DNA of 64,000 bases, from contig CAIOAN010000007.1 in NCBI GenBank assembly GCA_903855995.1, positions 1 through 64,000 of the forward strand, in the 5' to 3' direction. Numbering within the stretch: position 1 is the stretch's first letter; every line of letters starts with the position of its first letter. Position numbers and translations under genes: made by a program. The notes under the pieces are model-generated. The model was given only the letters and a program-made list of their open reading frames with translations. It did no database searches and was not told the DNA's origin. The DNA comes from an uncultured Opitutia bacterium. Its GTDB lineage: Bacteria; Verrucomicrobiota; Verrucomicrobiia; Opitutales; UBA953. Shown here in pieces: positions 29,259 to 40,362 of this stretch.

Positions 29259-32200
29259 ATGCCTAAGAGGACCGATATACGCTCAATCCTCATCATCGGC
29301 TCGGGACCGATCATCATCGGCCAGGCTTGCGAGTTCGATTATTCCGGCACCCAGGCGTGCAAGGCGCTTCGCGAGGAAGGGTACCGCGTGATTCTGGTGA
29401 ACTCCAATCCCGCCACGATTATGACGGACCCGGAGACGGCGGATGTCACCTACGTGGAACCCCTCACGGTGGAATCAGTGGAACGTATCATTGCCAAAGA
29501 GAAGCCCGATGCACTGCTCCCGACGCTCGGCGGCCAGACGGCGCTCAATCTTTCCCTCAAGCTCGCCCGCACCGGTATCCTCAAGAAATATGGCGTCGAA
29601 CTGATCGGCGCGAAGGAAGAGGCGATCGAGCGCGGCGAAGACCGCGAGATCTTCAAGAAACTGATGCTCGAGATCGGTCTCGATGTGCCGCGCTCCCGTG
29701 TCGTGAAGTCGCTCGACGGCGCCCGCGAGACGATCGCCCTCATTGGCGGCGAATTCCCGGTCATCATCCGCCCGTCCTACACGCTCGGCGGCACGGGCGG
29801 CGGCATCGCCTACAACAAAGAAGAATTCGAACGCATGGCCCAGGCCGGTCTCGACGCCTCGCCGGTCCATGAGGTCCTCATCGAGGAATGTCTCCTGGGC
29901 TGGAAGGAATATGAGATGGAAGTGATGCGCGACCATAAGGATCAGTGCGTCATCATCTGCTCAATCGAGAACTTCGACCCGATGGGCGTCCACACGGGCG
30001 ATTCCATCACCGTGGCCCCCGCGCTCACGTTGACCGACAAGGAATACCAGCTGATGCGCGACGCTTCGTTCGCCGTCATTCGGGCCGTGGGCGTTGAGAC
30101 GGGCGGCTCCAACATCCAGTTCTCCGTCAACCCGGCCAACGGCCGCATGATCGTCATCGAGATGAATCCGCGCGTGTCGCGCTCGTCGGCCCTCGCCTCC
30201 AAGGCCACGGGCTTCCCGATTGCGAAGATTGCCGCCAAACTCGCGGTGGGCTACTCACTCGACGAGCTGCAAAACGATATCACGAAGTCCACGCCGGCCT
30301 GCTTTGAGCCGACGATTGATTACGTCGTTACCAAGATCCCCCGCTTCACGTTCGAGAAGTTCGTCGGCGCCGACACCACGCTGACCTCCGCGATGAAGTC
30401 CGTCGGCGAAGCGATGGCCATCGGCCGCACTTTCAAGGAATCCTTCCAGAAGGCCCTGCGCTCCCTTGAAATCGGCGCCTGGGGTTTCGGTTGCGGCGGC
30501 AAGTTCGGCGATGACTCCTTCGCCGACGTCACGGAAATCCGCGCGCGGCTCGCCCGCCCGAATCCCGAGCGGCCGTTCTTCGTCCGCTACGCGATGCTCG
30601 CGGGCCTGACGGAGAAGGAAATCTTTGACCTGTCCAAGATCGATCCGTGGTTCCTGCGCCAGCTGCGCGGCATCGTCGATATCGAGCTCGCCCTCAAGAC
30701 CGCCGGTAAATCTGTCGGCACCGACCTGCTCCGCCAAGCGAAGGAAGCCGGCTTCGCCGATCGTCAGATCGCCCATGCGACAGGCCTGACCCCTTCTTCG
30801 GTCTATTCCCAGCGCAACGCCGCCGGCATCAAGACGGTCTTCCGCCTAGTCGACACCTGTGCCGCGGAATTCGAATCCTTCACCCCGTATTTTTACTCGT
30901 CCTACGGCGATGAGTCCGAAGTCCGACCTTCCACGAAGAAGAAGGTGATGATCCTCGGCGGTGGCCCGAATCGCATCGGCCAGGGTATCGAGTTCGACTA
31001 CTGCTGTGTGCACGCCTCCTACGCGCTGCGCGCCGCGGGTTACGAGACGGTGATGGTGAATTCCAACCCCGAGACGGTCTCGACCGACTACGACACTTCC
31101 GACCGGCTTTATTTCGAGCCGCTCACGCTCGAGGATATTCTCGAAATCTACCGCACGGAGAAGTGCGTCGGTGCGATCGTCCAGTTCGGCGGCCAGACGC
31201 CGCTTAATTTAGCGGCCGACCTTGAGGCCAACGGCGTCACCATCGTCGGCACCTCGCCCGCGAGCATCGCGCTCGCCGAGGACCGCCAGCAATTCAAAGA
31301 CATCCTCATCGAACTCGGCATCCGCCAGCCGGTCAACAAGACCGCCCTCTCGGCGGAAGAAGCCTACCAGGCCGCCGAAGAAATCGGCTTCCCGGTCCTG
31401 CTCCGCCCGTCCTTTGTGCTTGGCGGACGCGGCATGTTCATCGTTTACGGCATGGACGAATTAAAGTCCGTCGTCCGCGAGGCCTTCGACGTCGCCCCCG
31501 GTAAGCCCGTGCTCCTCGACAAGTTCCTCGAGGACGCCATCGAACTCGATGTCGACGCGATCTCCGACGGTGAGACGACCGTCATCGGCGGCATGCTGGA
31601 ACACGTCGAACACGCGGGCGTGCACTCCGGCGATGCCGGCATGGTGCTGCCCCCGCACACCCTTTCCCCGGCCCTCATCGATGAAGTCCGCCGCCTCACG
31701 CATTCCTTGGCAAAACGCCTTAAGGTTGTCGGGCTGATGAATATCCAGTTTGCGATCAAGGATGGCATTGTCTTCATGCTCGAAGTGAATCCGCGCGCGT
31801 CACGCACGATTCCCTTCGTGTCGAAGGCCATCGGCGTGCCGCTCGCGAAGCTGGCTTCGCTGTGCATGCTCGGCGATAAACTGAAGAATCATAATTTCAC
31901 CAAGGAGATCCGCCCGCCTTATTGGTCCGTCAAAGAGTCGGTCTTCCCGTTCAGCCGCTTCCCCGGCGCACCCGTCGCGCTATCTCCCGAGATGCGCTCC
32001 ACGGGCGAGGTCATGGGGGTCGACGATGATCTGGGCATGGCCTACGCCAAGGCGCAGATGGCCGCGCAGCCGGCGCTCCCGACGACAGGTAATGCCTTCC
32101 TCTCCGTGAAGGATCGCGATAAGGACGGCGCGGTCGCCGTCGCCCGCGAACTTTCCAAGCTCGGCTTCAATATCTACTCCACGAGCGGAACCGCCGCCGC

Positions 32201-32501
32201 CCTCGAGGCCGCCGGCGTGAAGGTCAACAAACTTGGCAAGATCTCCGAAGGCGCCCGCCCTAACGTGCTCGACCTCCTGAAGAACGGCCAGCTACAGATG
32301 ATCGTGAACACCGCCGCCGGCATGCTGCCCCGCAAGGATGAGAACGCGATGCGCTCCGAGGCTGTTCTCCGCGGCGTCTATATGGCTTCCACGATGAACG
32401 CCGCCCGGGCCGCCGTGCAGGGCATCACTTCCCTCCGGAATCACCCCCTCACAGTAAGTTCTTTGCAGGAGCACGCAAAGGTGCTTCCCCCGAAGGCCTG
32501 A
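29259..32501 (+). CDS. carB: Carbamoyl-phosphate synthase large subunit
   Basis: [37 protein letters not shown]; two ATP-grasp halves; full length. Confidence 0.98.
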   Translation: MPKRTDIRSILIIGSGPIIIGQACEFDYSGTQACKALREEGYRVILVNSNPATIMTDPETADVTYVEPLTVESVERIIAKEKPDALLPTLGGQTALNLSLKLARTGILKKYGVELIGAKEEAIERGEDREIFKKLMLEIGLDVPRSRVVKSLDGARETIALIGGEFPVIIRPSYTLGGTGGGIAYNKEEFERMAQAGLDASPVHEVLIEECLLGWKEYEMEVMRDHKDQCVIICSIENFDPMGVHTGDSITVAPALTLTDKEYQLMRDASFAVIRAVGVETGGSNIQFSVNPANGRMIVIEMNPRVSRSSALASKATGFPIAKIAAKLAVGYSLDELQNDITKSTPACFEPTIDYVVTKIPRFTFEKFVGADTTLTSAMKSVGEAMAIGRTFKESFQKALRSLEIGAWGFGCGGKFGDDSFADVTEIRARLARPNPERPFFVRYAMLAGLTEKEIFDLSKIDPWFLRQLRGIVDIELALKTAGKSVGTDLLRQAKEAGFADRQIAHATGLTPSSVYSQRNAAGIKTVFRLVDTCAAEFESFTPYFYSSYGDESEVRPSTKKKVMILGGGPNRIGQGIEFDYCCVHASYALRAAGYETVMVNSNPETVSTDYDTSDRLYFEPLTLEDILEIYRTEKCVGAIVQFGGQTPLNLAADLEANGVTIVGTSPASIALAEDRQQFKDILIELGIRQPVNKTALSAEEAYQAAEEIGFPVLLRPSFVLGGRGMFIVYGMDELKSVVREAFDVAPGKPVLLDKFLEDAIELDVDAISDGETTVIGGMLEHVEHAGVHSGDAGMVLPPHTLSPALIDEVRRLTHSLAKRLKVVGLMNIQFAIKDGIVFMLEVNPRASRTIPFVSKAIGVPLAKLASLCMLGDKLKNHNFTKEIRPPYWSVKESVFPFSRFPGAPVALSPEMRSTGEVMGVDDDLGMAYAKAQMAAQPALPTTGNAFLSVKDRDKDGAVAVARELSKLGFNIYSTSGTAAALEAAGVKVNKLGKISEGARPNVLDLLKNGQLQMIVNTAAGMLPRKDENAMRSEAVLRGVYMASTMNAARAAVQGITSLRNHPLTVSSLQEHAKVLPPKA

Positions 32502-32523
32502 TTCGGGTAGGAACCCCTTTCCC

Positions 32524-33294
32524 ATGAAATACCCCGCCCTCGCTGCGCTGGCCGTCGCCGTCGCGTCCCTCCATGCCGCCGATGAGGCGAAGCCCGCCGC
32601 CGCCGCTCCCGCTGACGCCGTCCATGCCGCTCTTACCCCCGCAAAAATCGTGAAACCGCTCACCCCTGAACAGGTCAAACAGGCCTGGACCATGCTTGGC
32701 TTCTCCATCGCCAGCCAGTCCCCCATGCCGCAAGTCAACTCGCAGCTCGACCTGAGCGACGAAGAGCTCGAACTCTTCCTCGCCGGCGTCCGCCAAGCGA
32801 TCCGCGGCGATAAGCCGAAGTTCAACCCTGCCGAACTGGGTGAAGGTGCCGACGCTCTCTTTGAAGAGCGCGTGAAGGCCAAGGCTGGCAAGTGGGGCAA
32901 GACAAACGAAGAATTCCTGGCCAAGGTCGATGCGGATAAGTCGGTGACGAAGACTGCCTCGGGTCTCCGCTACAAGATCCTGGCCGCCGGCTCCGCCGTG
33001 AAGCCCACCGCCGCTTCTACGGTGAAGTGCCGCTACACGGGCAAGCTCGTCGACGGTAAGGTTTTCGACTCCACCACGACCCGCAACAATGAGCCGACCG
33101 AGTTCCCCCTCAGCGGCGTGATCCCGGCTTGGACCGAGGGCGTCCAGCTCATCGGCGTCGGCGGTAAGATCGTCCTCTATTGCCCTTCGGCCATCGGCTA
33201 CGGCAAGCAGGGTCAGGGTCCGATCCCGGGTGACTCCGTCCTCGAATTCGAAGTCGAGCTCGTCGAGATTTCGGCCACTGCGAAGGCCAAGTAA
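32524..33294 (+). CDS. FKBP-type peptidyl-prolyl isomerase
   Basis: Signal peptide; VKCRYTGKLVDGKVFDSTTTR...GVIPAWTEGVQLIGVGGKIVLYCPSAIGYG. Confidence 0.93.
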   Translation: MKYPALAALAVAVASLHAADEAKPAAAAPADAVHAALTPAKIVKPLTPEQVKQAWTMLGFSIASQSPMPQVNSQLDLSDEELELFLAGVRQAIRGDKPKFNPAELGEGADALFEERVKAKAGKWGKTNEEFLAKVDADKSVTKTASGLRYKILAAGSAVKPTAASTVKCRYTGKLVDGKVFDSTTTRNNEPTEFPLSGVIPAWTEGVQLIGVGGKIVLYCPSAIGYGKQGQGPIPGDSVLEFEVELVEISATAKAK

Positions 33295-33318
33295 GTCTTC
33301 TCCCCAGGCTTATTTCAC

Positions 33319-33350
33319 GCGGCGCACCGTTCGGTGCGCCGCTTTGCTTT
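33319..33350 (+). terminator. Intrinsic terminator after FKBP gene
   Basis: gcggcgcacc gttc ggtgcgccgc tttgcttt, 10-bp perfect stem. Confidence 0.75.
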
Positions 33351-33393
33351 ACGCGGGGAACAAAGTGTGCCTAATGAGGTACTTACCCCGTTC

Positions 33394-34953
33394 ATGCGCT
33401 GCGTTTTGACAATGGCCTTCCTGGTCTCGGCTGCCCTTTGGGCTGCCGAACCGACTCGGCCTGCGTCCGCCGTCGCGGCCTCGATTCCTCTCACGCTTTC
33501 CTCGGCGGTCGACCGAGCTTTACTCAATAATCTCGGCCTGGCCGTCACGCGGCTCTCGGCTTTCAACGCTCTCGATTCCATCGATTCCGCGCAGTCGATC
33601 TTCGACCCGACCTTCAGTTGGACGAATACGCTCTCGGGTCTCCGCACGCCGACAGAAATCGCCGCTGGCACGCTGGCCGAACGCAGCTACCTTTCCAGCG
33701 TCGGCCTCGGGCAGAAATTCAGTTGGGGCGGTACGCTCTCCGTCAGCGCGGGCGTCACGCGCGCCTGGGGTGAGTCCGGCGATCTCGGCACGCCTTCTTA
33801 TTATAGTTTCGGGACGACGGTGGCCTACACGCAGCCGCTGCTCTCCGGTGGCTGGCAGGTGGCCAATTTGACGGCGCTCATCTCGGCCCGGCAGGGTGCC
33901 CTGCGCGGCCGGCTGACGTTGCGCGCCGCAACGCTGGATTTAATCCGGGATACGGAAATCTCCTACTGGTCGCTCTCCGGCGCCCGTACGCTGGTCGCCC
34001 TATGCGAGACGAGCCTCCGCTCCTCGGAGTCGTTGCTCGCCCAAGTGAAGGCGAAGCGCGCGCTCGGCGATGCGACGCTGCTTGAGGAACTGCAGGCGGC
34101 GGCAGATGTCTCGAGCCAGCGCGTAGCGGTGCTCAACGCGCATCAATCCGTCGACAGCGCCGAGATGTCGCTGCGCCGCACACTCGGGCGTGGGAATGTC
34201 GTCGATGATATCGAGAAATCCCTGGTGGTCTCCGAGCTGCCGGCAGACGTGATCGCGGCACCGGATGCTTTCCAGCCTTGGTTGCGCACGGCGGCGGCCT
34301 TCGATTTCGACACGGCCATCCAGCTGACGAATCTGGCGACGGCGGACGCGGTCGTCGATCAGGCTCGGCAGAACGACCAGCCGAGTCTCAACCTCACGGT
34401 GGGTGGCTCCAGCTACGGAGACCCCGCACTCGGATTTTCGGGCGGCTATGATGCCCTCCGGCATCAGGCTGGCTGGAGCAACTCGGCTTCCTTGGTCCTG
34501 AGCTTCCCGTTGGGCTTCCGCGGTTCGGAGGCGACGCTACGCTCTGCCACCCGCGCCCGCCGGCAGGCGGAGCTGCAATTGGCCGACGTCCGGCAGACGC
34601 TGGTCTTCAACGCGCGGGCTGCCTGGCGCGATCTGGAGGCCGCGCGGGCTCGCGTGACCGCCTCCGCCGCCACCTTGGACCTGCAGCGTAAATCTTACGA
34701 AGGCGAACGCGCGCGTTACGCCGCCGGCCAGTCAAGCATTCTGCTCGTGTTGCAATCGCAGGCGGCGCTCGATTCAGCTCAGGTCAGCTGGCTGCAGGCG
34801 CTGCTCGACGCCCGCGTCGCCTCCGCTCGCGTCGCCCGGCTGGACGGCACGATTCTGCCCCGCCATGGCTTTAAGATGGAAGCCTTGGAGCAGAAGGTCG
34901 GCGCGGGCGTCGGCCCGGCCGATCCGCTCCCGCCCCTCACCGACTCTCAATGA
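33394..34953 (+). CDS. TolC family outer membrane protein
   Basis: Signal peptide MRCVLTMAFLVSAALWA; TolC-type helical repeats with ARAAWRDLEAARARVTASAATLDLQRKSYEGERARYAAGQSS. Confidence 0.85.
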   Translation: MRCVLTMAFLVSAALWAAEPTRPASAVAASIPLTLSSAVDRALLNNLGLAVTRLSAFNALDSIDSAQSIFDPTFSWTNTLSGLRTPTEIAAGTLAERSYLSSVGLGQKFSWGGTLSVSAGVTRAWGESGDLGTPSYYSFGTTVAYTQPLLSGGWQVANLTALISARQGALRGRLTLRAATLDLIRDTEISYWSLSGARTLVALCETSLRSSESLLAQVKAKRALGDATLLEELQAAADVSSQRVAVLNAHQSVDSAEMSLRRTLGRGNVVDDIEKSLVVSELPADVIAAPDAFQPWLRTAAAFDFDTAIQLTNLATADAVVDQARQNDQPSLNLTVGGSSYGDPALGFSGGYDALRHQAGWSNSASLVLSFPLGFRGSEATLRSATRARRQAELQLADVRQTLVFNARAAWRDLEAARARVTASAATLDLQRKSYEGERARYAAGQSSILLVLQSQAALDSAQVSWLQALLDARVASARVARLDGTILPRHGFKMEALEQKVGAGVGPADPLPPLTDSQ

Positions 34954-36056
34954 AGAATAAGAAACTTATCATCAGCCTACTCGTCGTGGCCCTGGGCCTC
35001 GGCGGCTGGTATGCCTGGTCCACCAAGCTGGGCCGAGGCGGACGCAAGGGCGGCGGGTCGTCGCCAGCCAGCCCGCTCGAGGCGGTCGTCGCCTTGCGCG
35101 ATATCGAGGAGACGGTGGACGCCGCCGGTTTCGTCCGCCCGGTGCTTTTCAGCGACATCAAGGCCGAGGTCAGCGGCAAGATTAACAAGATTCACGTCAA
35201 GGACGGCATGCTCGTCAAAAAGGGTGCACCATTGCTCGAACTGGATCCGATTCTGGTGAAGGCCGATGAGGATGAAGCGCGCCAGAATGTGCAGCTCCAG
35301 CAGCTGAATCTTGAAAAGACGACCCGCGACTTCAAGCGCGCGGAAGCGCTGCGGGCCCAGGGCTTTGTCTCGGATCGCGAGCATCAGGATGCCCGCACGG
35401 CGTTCGAGGTCGCCAAGCTTCAGCGCGATGTCGCCCAGGCTCGGCTCGATAAGGCGGAGGAGAACACCCGCAAGACCATCATCACCGCGCCGCACGACGG
35501 TATGGTCTCCGACTCCAATGCGCTGGTGGAAGGGCAGGTCGTCATCGGCGCCCAATCCATCAACAGCGGCACGGCGCTCATGCGCGTCTCGAATGTCAGC
35601 ATTCTCCGCGTCGACCTGAACTTGAATGAGTTCGCGGCGACCCGCGTACACCTCGGCACGGATGCGGTGATCTCATTCGATTCGATTCCCGGACTGACCA
35701 AGAAAGGGAAGGTTTCTTTCCTCGCCCCGTTCGGCACCCCGGACGCCAAGACGCCGGATCTCCGCGTCTTTCCCTGTCAGGTCTCCTTCTCCGCGGGCGA
35801 GGGCGCCCGCCCGGGCATCAGCGCCAACATTTCCGTGCTTATCGCAAAGGATGTGAAGTGTGTCTCCGTGCCAGTCTCGGCCATCTTCGTCGAGGGTAAC
35901 GAGCGCATCGCCTATGTGAAGGACGCCGAAGGTGAATGGCAGCGCCGGGTCATCAAGCTGGGCCTGAGTGACGCGGGCTGGTCTCAGGTGAAGTCGGGTC
36001 TCTCTCCGGGTGAGACCGTCAGCCTCATCCGCCCCTCTGCGCCGCCCGTCCGCTGA
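34950..36056 (+). CDS. Periplasmic adaptor subunit (MacA/HlyD family)
   Basis: N-terminal TM; VSGKINKIHVKDGMLVKKGAPLLELDP lipoyl-like region; coiled coil. Confidence 0.9.
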   Translation: MKNKKLIISLLVVALGLGGWYAWSTKLGRGGRKGGGSSPASPLEAVVALRDIEETVDAAGFVRPVLFSDIKAEVSGKINKIHVKDGMLVKKGAPLLELDPILVKADEDEARQNVQLQQLNLEKTTRDFKRAEALRAQGFVSDREHQDARTAFEVAKLQRDVAQARLDKAEENTRKTIITAPHDGMVSDSNALVEGQVVIGAQSINSGTALMRVSNVSILRVDLNLNEFAATRVHLGTDAVISFDSIPGLTKKGKVSFLAPFGTPDAKTPDLRVFPCQVSFSAGEGARPGISANISVLIAKDVKCVSVPVSAIFVEGNERIAYVKDAEGEWQRRVIKLGLSDAGWSQVKSGLSPGETVSLIRPSAPPVR

Positions 36057-36743
36057 ATGGGCTCGCTCTTCACGATCCGTGGCCTGCGCAAGGCCTACCA
36101 CATGGGGGATGAGACCGTCCATGCCTTGGATGGCGTGGATCTGGATTTTGAGCGTGGCGAGTATATCGCCATCCTGGGGCCGTCGGGCTCCGGCAAATCC
36201 ACGCTGATGCATATTCTCGGGTTCATGGACCAGCCGACGGAAGGCAGCATCGTCTTCGAGGGCGAGGAGGTCTCCTCGTTGAGCGCCGACCGCCGCGCGT
36301 GGTATCGCTCCAATCGCGTGGGCTTTGTCTTTCAGTCGTTCAACTTGTTGCCGCGCCTCACGGTGCTGGAGAACGTCGCCCTGACTCTGCTCTATCGCGA
36401 TGACTCCAATCGCGAGACCAATGAAGCCGCCGCCAAATTCGCCCTGGAGCGCGTGGGGATGTCGCACCGTCTCGACCATCGTCCCTCGCAGCTTTCCGGC
36501 GGCGAGCGTCAGCGTGTGGCGATCGCCCGCGCCATCGTGGGCAACCCCTCGATCGTCTTCGCCGACGAACCCACGGGCAATCTCGATGTGAAGAATGTCG
36601 ACCGCATCCTTGACCTGCTCGGTTCCCTTCTCGCGGAAGGCATCACGGTCGTGCTGGTCACCCACGATCTCGGGGTCGCCGCCAAGGCCCGCCGCGTCAT
36701 CTCCATGCGGGCCGGGAAGGTGCAGGAGGATCGCCAACAATGA
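36057..36743 (+). CDS. ABC transporter ATP-binding protein (MacB/LolD type)
   Basis: GPSGSGKSTLMHILGFMD; LSGGERQRVAIARAI; VFADEPTGNLD. Confidence 0.95.
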   Translation: MGSLFTIRGLRKAYHMGDETVHALDGVDLDFERGEYIAILGPSGSGKSTLMHILGFMDQPTEGSIVFEGEEVSSLSADRRAWYRSNRVGFVFQSFNLLPRLTVLENVALTLLYRDDSNRETNEAAAKFALERVGMSHRLDHRPSQLSGGERQRVAIARAIVGNPSIVFADEPTGNLDVKNVDRILDLLGSLLAEGITVVLVTHDLGVAAKARRVISMRAGKVQEDRQQ

Positions 36744-38026
36744 AGATTTTCGACCGCCTCCGTCCGGCCGTCATCAACGGGCTCCGTGAACTTCAGGCCA
36801 ACAAGGTGCGCTCCTTGCTGTCGATGTCAGGCATCATCCTCGGCGTGGCGTCGCTGGTCGCGATGGTCACGGTCGTCCAGGGTATGGTTGGTAATTTCCG
36901 CCAGTTCGTCGATGCGATGGGCGGCATCGAGAAAATCGCGGTTGACCGCCAGTCGCTACCGAAGGAGCAGGAACACCTGGCCGAACTTTCCGAAGGGATG
37001 ACGCTGCGTGACGTCGAGCAGATCCGCGCGACAATCCCCCTCATCCGCAACATCTCCCCCGAGGTGCGCGTGGGTTACGAGAAGGTTGTCTACGAGGGCC
37101 ATGAGGCCATCACGCTCATCCTGGGCTGCACGCCCGATTACCTGCCGGTCGCCAAGCGCTGGGTCGATCCGGAGCAGGGTCGCTTCATCAGCGACCTGGA
37201 CATCCTGCACCGCACCGACGTGGTCGTGCTGGGCTCCTCCATCGCCGCCGAGCTTTTTCCTCCCAACGTCGATCCGCTCGGCAAGGTGATTCGCGTGAAG
37301 GGCAAGCGTTTCGTGGTAGTCGGCCTGCTCAATAACATCGAAGGCTCCGGCATGCAGGTACGTTCCGCGAATTCCAAGGGCGGGAGCGGCATGTGGCGCT
37401 GGCGTAACAGCGGGGTCTACATTCCCGTCTCCACGGCGACCGCTAAGTTCACGGGCAATGACCACCTCACCGGTCTCGGCCTGCGGATCGGTGACGCCAA
37501 CGACCTGCAGAACACCGTCGATCAGCTGGAGCGCTCCTTGCTCCAGATGCATAACGGGCTGAAGGATTTCAATATCTCGACCAACGAGGAGACGCTGGAG
37601 TCCTTCAGGAAGACCGAGTCCGCCTTCAAGCTTTCGCTGGGCGGCGTGGCGGGGATTTCTCTCTTCATCGGCGGCATCGGCATCATGAACGTGATGCTAG
37701 CCTCCATCAACGAACGCATCCGGGAGATCGGCGTACGCAAAGCGGTCGGCGCGCGCGGCTCCGACCTGTTTCTGCAGTTCCTCGCCGAGGCGGCGGTGAT
37801 CTCGGTGATGGGAGGTATCATCGGCCTGTCGGTCTCGATGGGCATCGTCTGGCTGATGAACTTCATCCTGATCCAGGCCATCCCGACGCAGGCCGTGGCC
37901 ACCTTGGATTGGAAGATTATGGCCCAAGGTTTGGGCTTCTCGGTGATTGTCGGCCTCGTCGCCGGTGTCTATCCTGCCCTCCGCGCCGCCAAGCTCGACC
38001 CCATCGAAGCCCTCCGACACGAATGA
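36740..38026 (+). CDS. MacB-type ABC transporter permease (FtsX family)
   Basis: N-term LRELQANKVRSLLSMSGIILGVASLVAMV; C-term INERIREIGVRKAVGARGSDLFLQFLAEA. Confidence 0.93.
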   Translation: MKIFDRLRPAVINGLRELQANKVRSLLSMSGIILGVASLVAMVTVVQGMVGNFRQFVDAMGGIEKIAVDRQSLPKEQEHLAELSEGMTLRDVEQIRATIPLIRNISPEVRVGYEKVVYEGHEAITLILGCTPDYLPVAKRWVDPEQGRFISDLDILHRTDVVVLGSSIAAELFPPNVDPLGKVIRVKGKRFVVVGLLNNIEGSGMQVRSANSKGGSGMWRWRNSGVYIPVSTATAKFTGNDHLTGLGLRIGDANDLQNTVDQLERSLLQMHNGLKDFNISTNEETLESFRKTESAFKLSLGGVAGISLFIGGIGIMNVMLASINERIREIGVRKAVGARGSDLFLQFLAEAAVISVMGGIIGLSVSMGIVWLMNFILIQAIPTQAVATLDWKIMAQGLGFSVIVGLVAGVYPALRAAKLDPIEALRHE

Positions 38027-38874
38027 GATTCCTCCTCCCCGCGTTGCTCGCCGCCCTCACGCTCGCGGCTGAACCCCAGCTGTCTTTTGACGTCTTCCCC
38101 GGCCAGCCGCCTGGTGAGACACTGAAGATGAAAGAAGGGCAGGACCCGCACGGGACAATCTCGCCGGGACATCGCGGCAATGTCTTCACCCCCGAACTGA
38201 CGCCGTGGCCTTCGCCCCGTCCGAATGCCCCCCTCATCCTGGTCTGCCCCGGCGGCGGCTACAACGGCCTAGCCGACGGACATGAAGGCGCCGAAGTGGC
38301 GAAGCGCCTCAACGCTTTCGGATGTTCCGCCGTCATCCTTCGCTATCGCGTGCCGCGCCGCGACCCGCAGCGCCCTTGGGTCGTCCCCTTGCTCGACGCC
38401 CGCGCCGCGCTGGAGATCGTCCGTGCCCGCGCCAAGGAATGGAACGCCGATCCCAAGAAGATCGGGATTCTCGGCTTCTCCGCCGGAGGTAATCTCGCCG
38501 CGCGCGCGGCCTACTCGCCGTCCGACGTCGCCGTGCCTCGTCCGGATTTCGCGGTGTTGATCTACCCGGCCTACCTCTTCGATAAGGACCAGCCCGACGG
38601 CGTCCTGCGTGAAGGTCCCGAAGGCGTCGTGCCTCCGAAGGGACCTAAGCCCGTGCCGGCTTTCTTCGCCCACAGCGCCGATGACCGTTACCCGGCCGAA
38701 GGCTCGATGGCCCTCGCCGCCAAGCTGAAGTCCCTCGGAGGTTCCGCCGAAGTCCATGTCTGGGTCAAGGGTGGCCATGGCTGGGGCGCGACGGACCGTT
38801 GCGAAGCTGCCAAGGTCTGGACGGATACCCTCCGCGCCTGGCTCATCGACCAGAAGTTCCTCGCCCCTCTCTGA
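38023..38874 (+). CDS. Secreted alpha/beta hydrolase (acetyl esterase-like), copy 1
   Basis: Signal peptide; ILVCPGGGYNGLADGHEGAEVAKRL; GFSAGGNLAARAAY; ATG overlaps permease stop. Confidence 0.88.
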   Translation: MRFLLPALLAALTLAAEPQLSFDVFPGQPPGETLKMKEGQDPHGTISPGHRGNVFTPELTPWPSPRPNAPLILVCPGGGYNGLADGHEGAEVAKRLNAFGCSAVILRYRVPRRDPQRPWVVPLLDARAALEIVRARAKEWNADPKKIGILGFSAGGNLAARAAYSPSDVAVPRPDFAVLIYPAYLFDKDQPDGVLREGPEGVVPPKGPKPVPAFFAHSADDRYPAEGSMALAAKLKSLGGSAEVHVWVKGGHGWGATDRCEAAKVWTDTLRAWLIDQKFLAPL

Positions 38875-38882
38875 ACTTTCCC

Positions 38883-39734
38883 ATGAAGACCACGCTCCTT
38901 GCCTGCCTGCTGTTCGCCGCCCTCGGCGCCGAATCCCTGCCGCCTGCTCCCGTCTGGGATGCGGCACCGCCCGCCGAGACCCGGAAGCAGAAACCCGGCA
39001 CCGACCCCAAGGGTGTCGTGAACGAGAAAGGCTTTCGTTCCGAAGTGATGATCCCCGAGTTCGTCGCCTGGCCGGCGGCCCAGCCTGGCGCGCCGATCAT
39101 CATCGTCTGTCCCGGCGGCGGTTACAGCTTCCTCGCCGAGGAGCATGAGGGCGCTGAAGTCGCCCGTCGCCTCAACAAGCTCGGCGTCGCCGCCGTGGTC
39201 CTGCGTTACCGTGTCCCGCGTCGCGACAACGAGAAGCCGTGGGTCGTCCCGGTGATCGACGCCCGCCGCATGGTCCAGATTGTGCGTGAGCGAGCCAAGG
39301 AATGGAACGCGGACCCGAAGAAGGTCGGCATCCTCGGCTTCTCCGCCGGCGGCAACCTTGCCGCCCGCGTGGCTTATTCTCCCGCCGAAGCCGACGCCGC
39401 TCGCCCGGACTTCGCCGTGATGGTCTACCCCGCCTATCTTTTTGAGAAGGACAAGCCCGACAGCACCTTGCGCGACGGTCCGGACGGCGTGATCCCGACC
39501 AAGGGCACGAAGCCCGTCCCGGCGTTCTTCGCCCACAGCGCCGATGACGGTTACCCCGCCGAAGGCTCGATGGCCCTCGCCAAGGTCCTGAAGTCGATGG
39601 GCGGCTCCACCGAGGTGCACGTCTGGGCCAAGGGCAGTCACGGCTGGGGCGCGACCGACCGTTGCGAGGCCTCCCGCAAGTGGACCGACCTGCTGGGCGC
39701 GTGGATGGTCGAACAGGGCTTCCTCAAGCGCTGA
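38883..39734 (+). CDS. Secreted alpha/beta hydrolase (acetyl esterase-like), copy 2
   Basis: Same architecture as the preceding gene: IIVCPGGGYSFLAEEHEGAEVARRL; GFSAGGNLAARVAY. Confidence 0.88.
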   Translation: MKTTLLACLLFAALGAESLPPAPVWDAAPPAETRKQKPGTDPKGVVNEKGFRSEVMIPEFVAWPAAQPGAPIIIVCPGGGYSFLAEEHEGAEVARRLNKLGVAAVVLRYRVPRRDNEKPWVVPVIDARRMVQIVRERAKEWNADPKKVGILGFSAGGNLAARVAYSPAEADAARPDFAVMVYPAYLFEKDKPDSTLRDGPDGVIPTKGTKPVPAFFAHSADDGYPAEGSMALAKVLKSMGGSTEVHVWAKGSHGWGATDRCEASRKWTDLLGAWMVEQGFLKR

Positions 39735-39755
39735 TCGTCCCGTTCATCAGCCAAT

Positions 39756-39783
39756 AAAAAAGCCGCCCGGATGGGCGGCTTTT
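39756..39783. terminator. Intrinsic (likely bidirectional) terminator
   Basis: aaaaaagccgcccggatgggcggctttt between convergent genes. Confidence 0.85.
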
Positions 39784-39802
39784 GTTTGGGCGGCAAGTCC
39801 GC

Positions 39803-40309
39803 TTAGAACTTGAAGCGGAGACCAGCCGAGGACTGCCAGCTGTTGACGGACTTCTTCACGCCGCCAGCGAGTTCCTGGACGTCGTAGACCTCGGCGTTGC
39901 GCTCGGTGAGGATCACGTCGACCGTGTCAGAGACGCGGAAGGACATGCCGACGAAGAGGTTCGTGGTCATGGCGTTCTTGGAGTTCATGCTGGCACCAGA
40001 GAACCAGACGTTGCCGACGCCCGCGCCGATGAAGGGGCGGATGCTGCCGTTGCCGTTGAGTTCGTAGGTGAGGTCGAGGGACGCGGCACGAGCGGTGGCG
40101 TCGACGGCACCGGTGGAGACGTACTTGCTGGAGCTGAGGTTCAGGCCCAAGTGGAACTCGTTGTTGAGCTGGGTCCCGATGCCGACGCCGACGATGGCGT
40201 TGGAATCGTAGCCCGAGGGGCTGGCGGCGCCAACGTTGACGTCGAGCGTGAGGGCGGAGGCGGCAGCAGCCATCAGAGGGAGGACTGCGAGGGAGGTCAG
40301 GGTTTTCAT
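39803..40309 (-). CDS. Small outer-membrane beta-barrel protein
   Basis: Signal peptide MKTLTSLAVLPLMAAAASA; alternating beta-strand pattern ending in aromatic SSAGLRFKF. Confidence 0.7.
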   Translation of the reverse strand: MKTLTSLAVLPLMAAAASALTLDVNVGAASPSGYDSNAIVGVGIGTQLNNEFHLGLNLSSSKYVSTGAVDATARAASLDLTYELNGNGSIRPFIGAGVGNVWFSGASMNSKNAMTTNLFVGMSFRVSDTVDVILTERNAEVYDVQELAGGVKKSVNSWQSSAGLRFKF

Positions 40310-40362
40310 GGGGAAGTGTTAGATTGGAGCGGGCGGGGGTCCTGTAAAGTCAGAAGGGCGCC

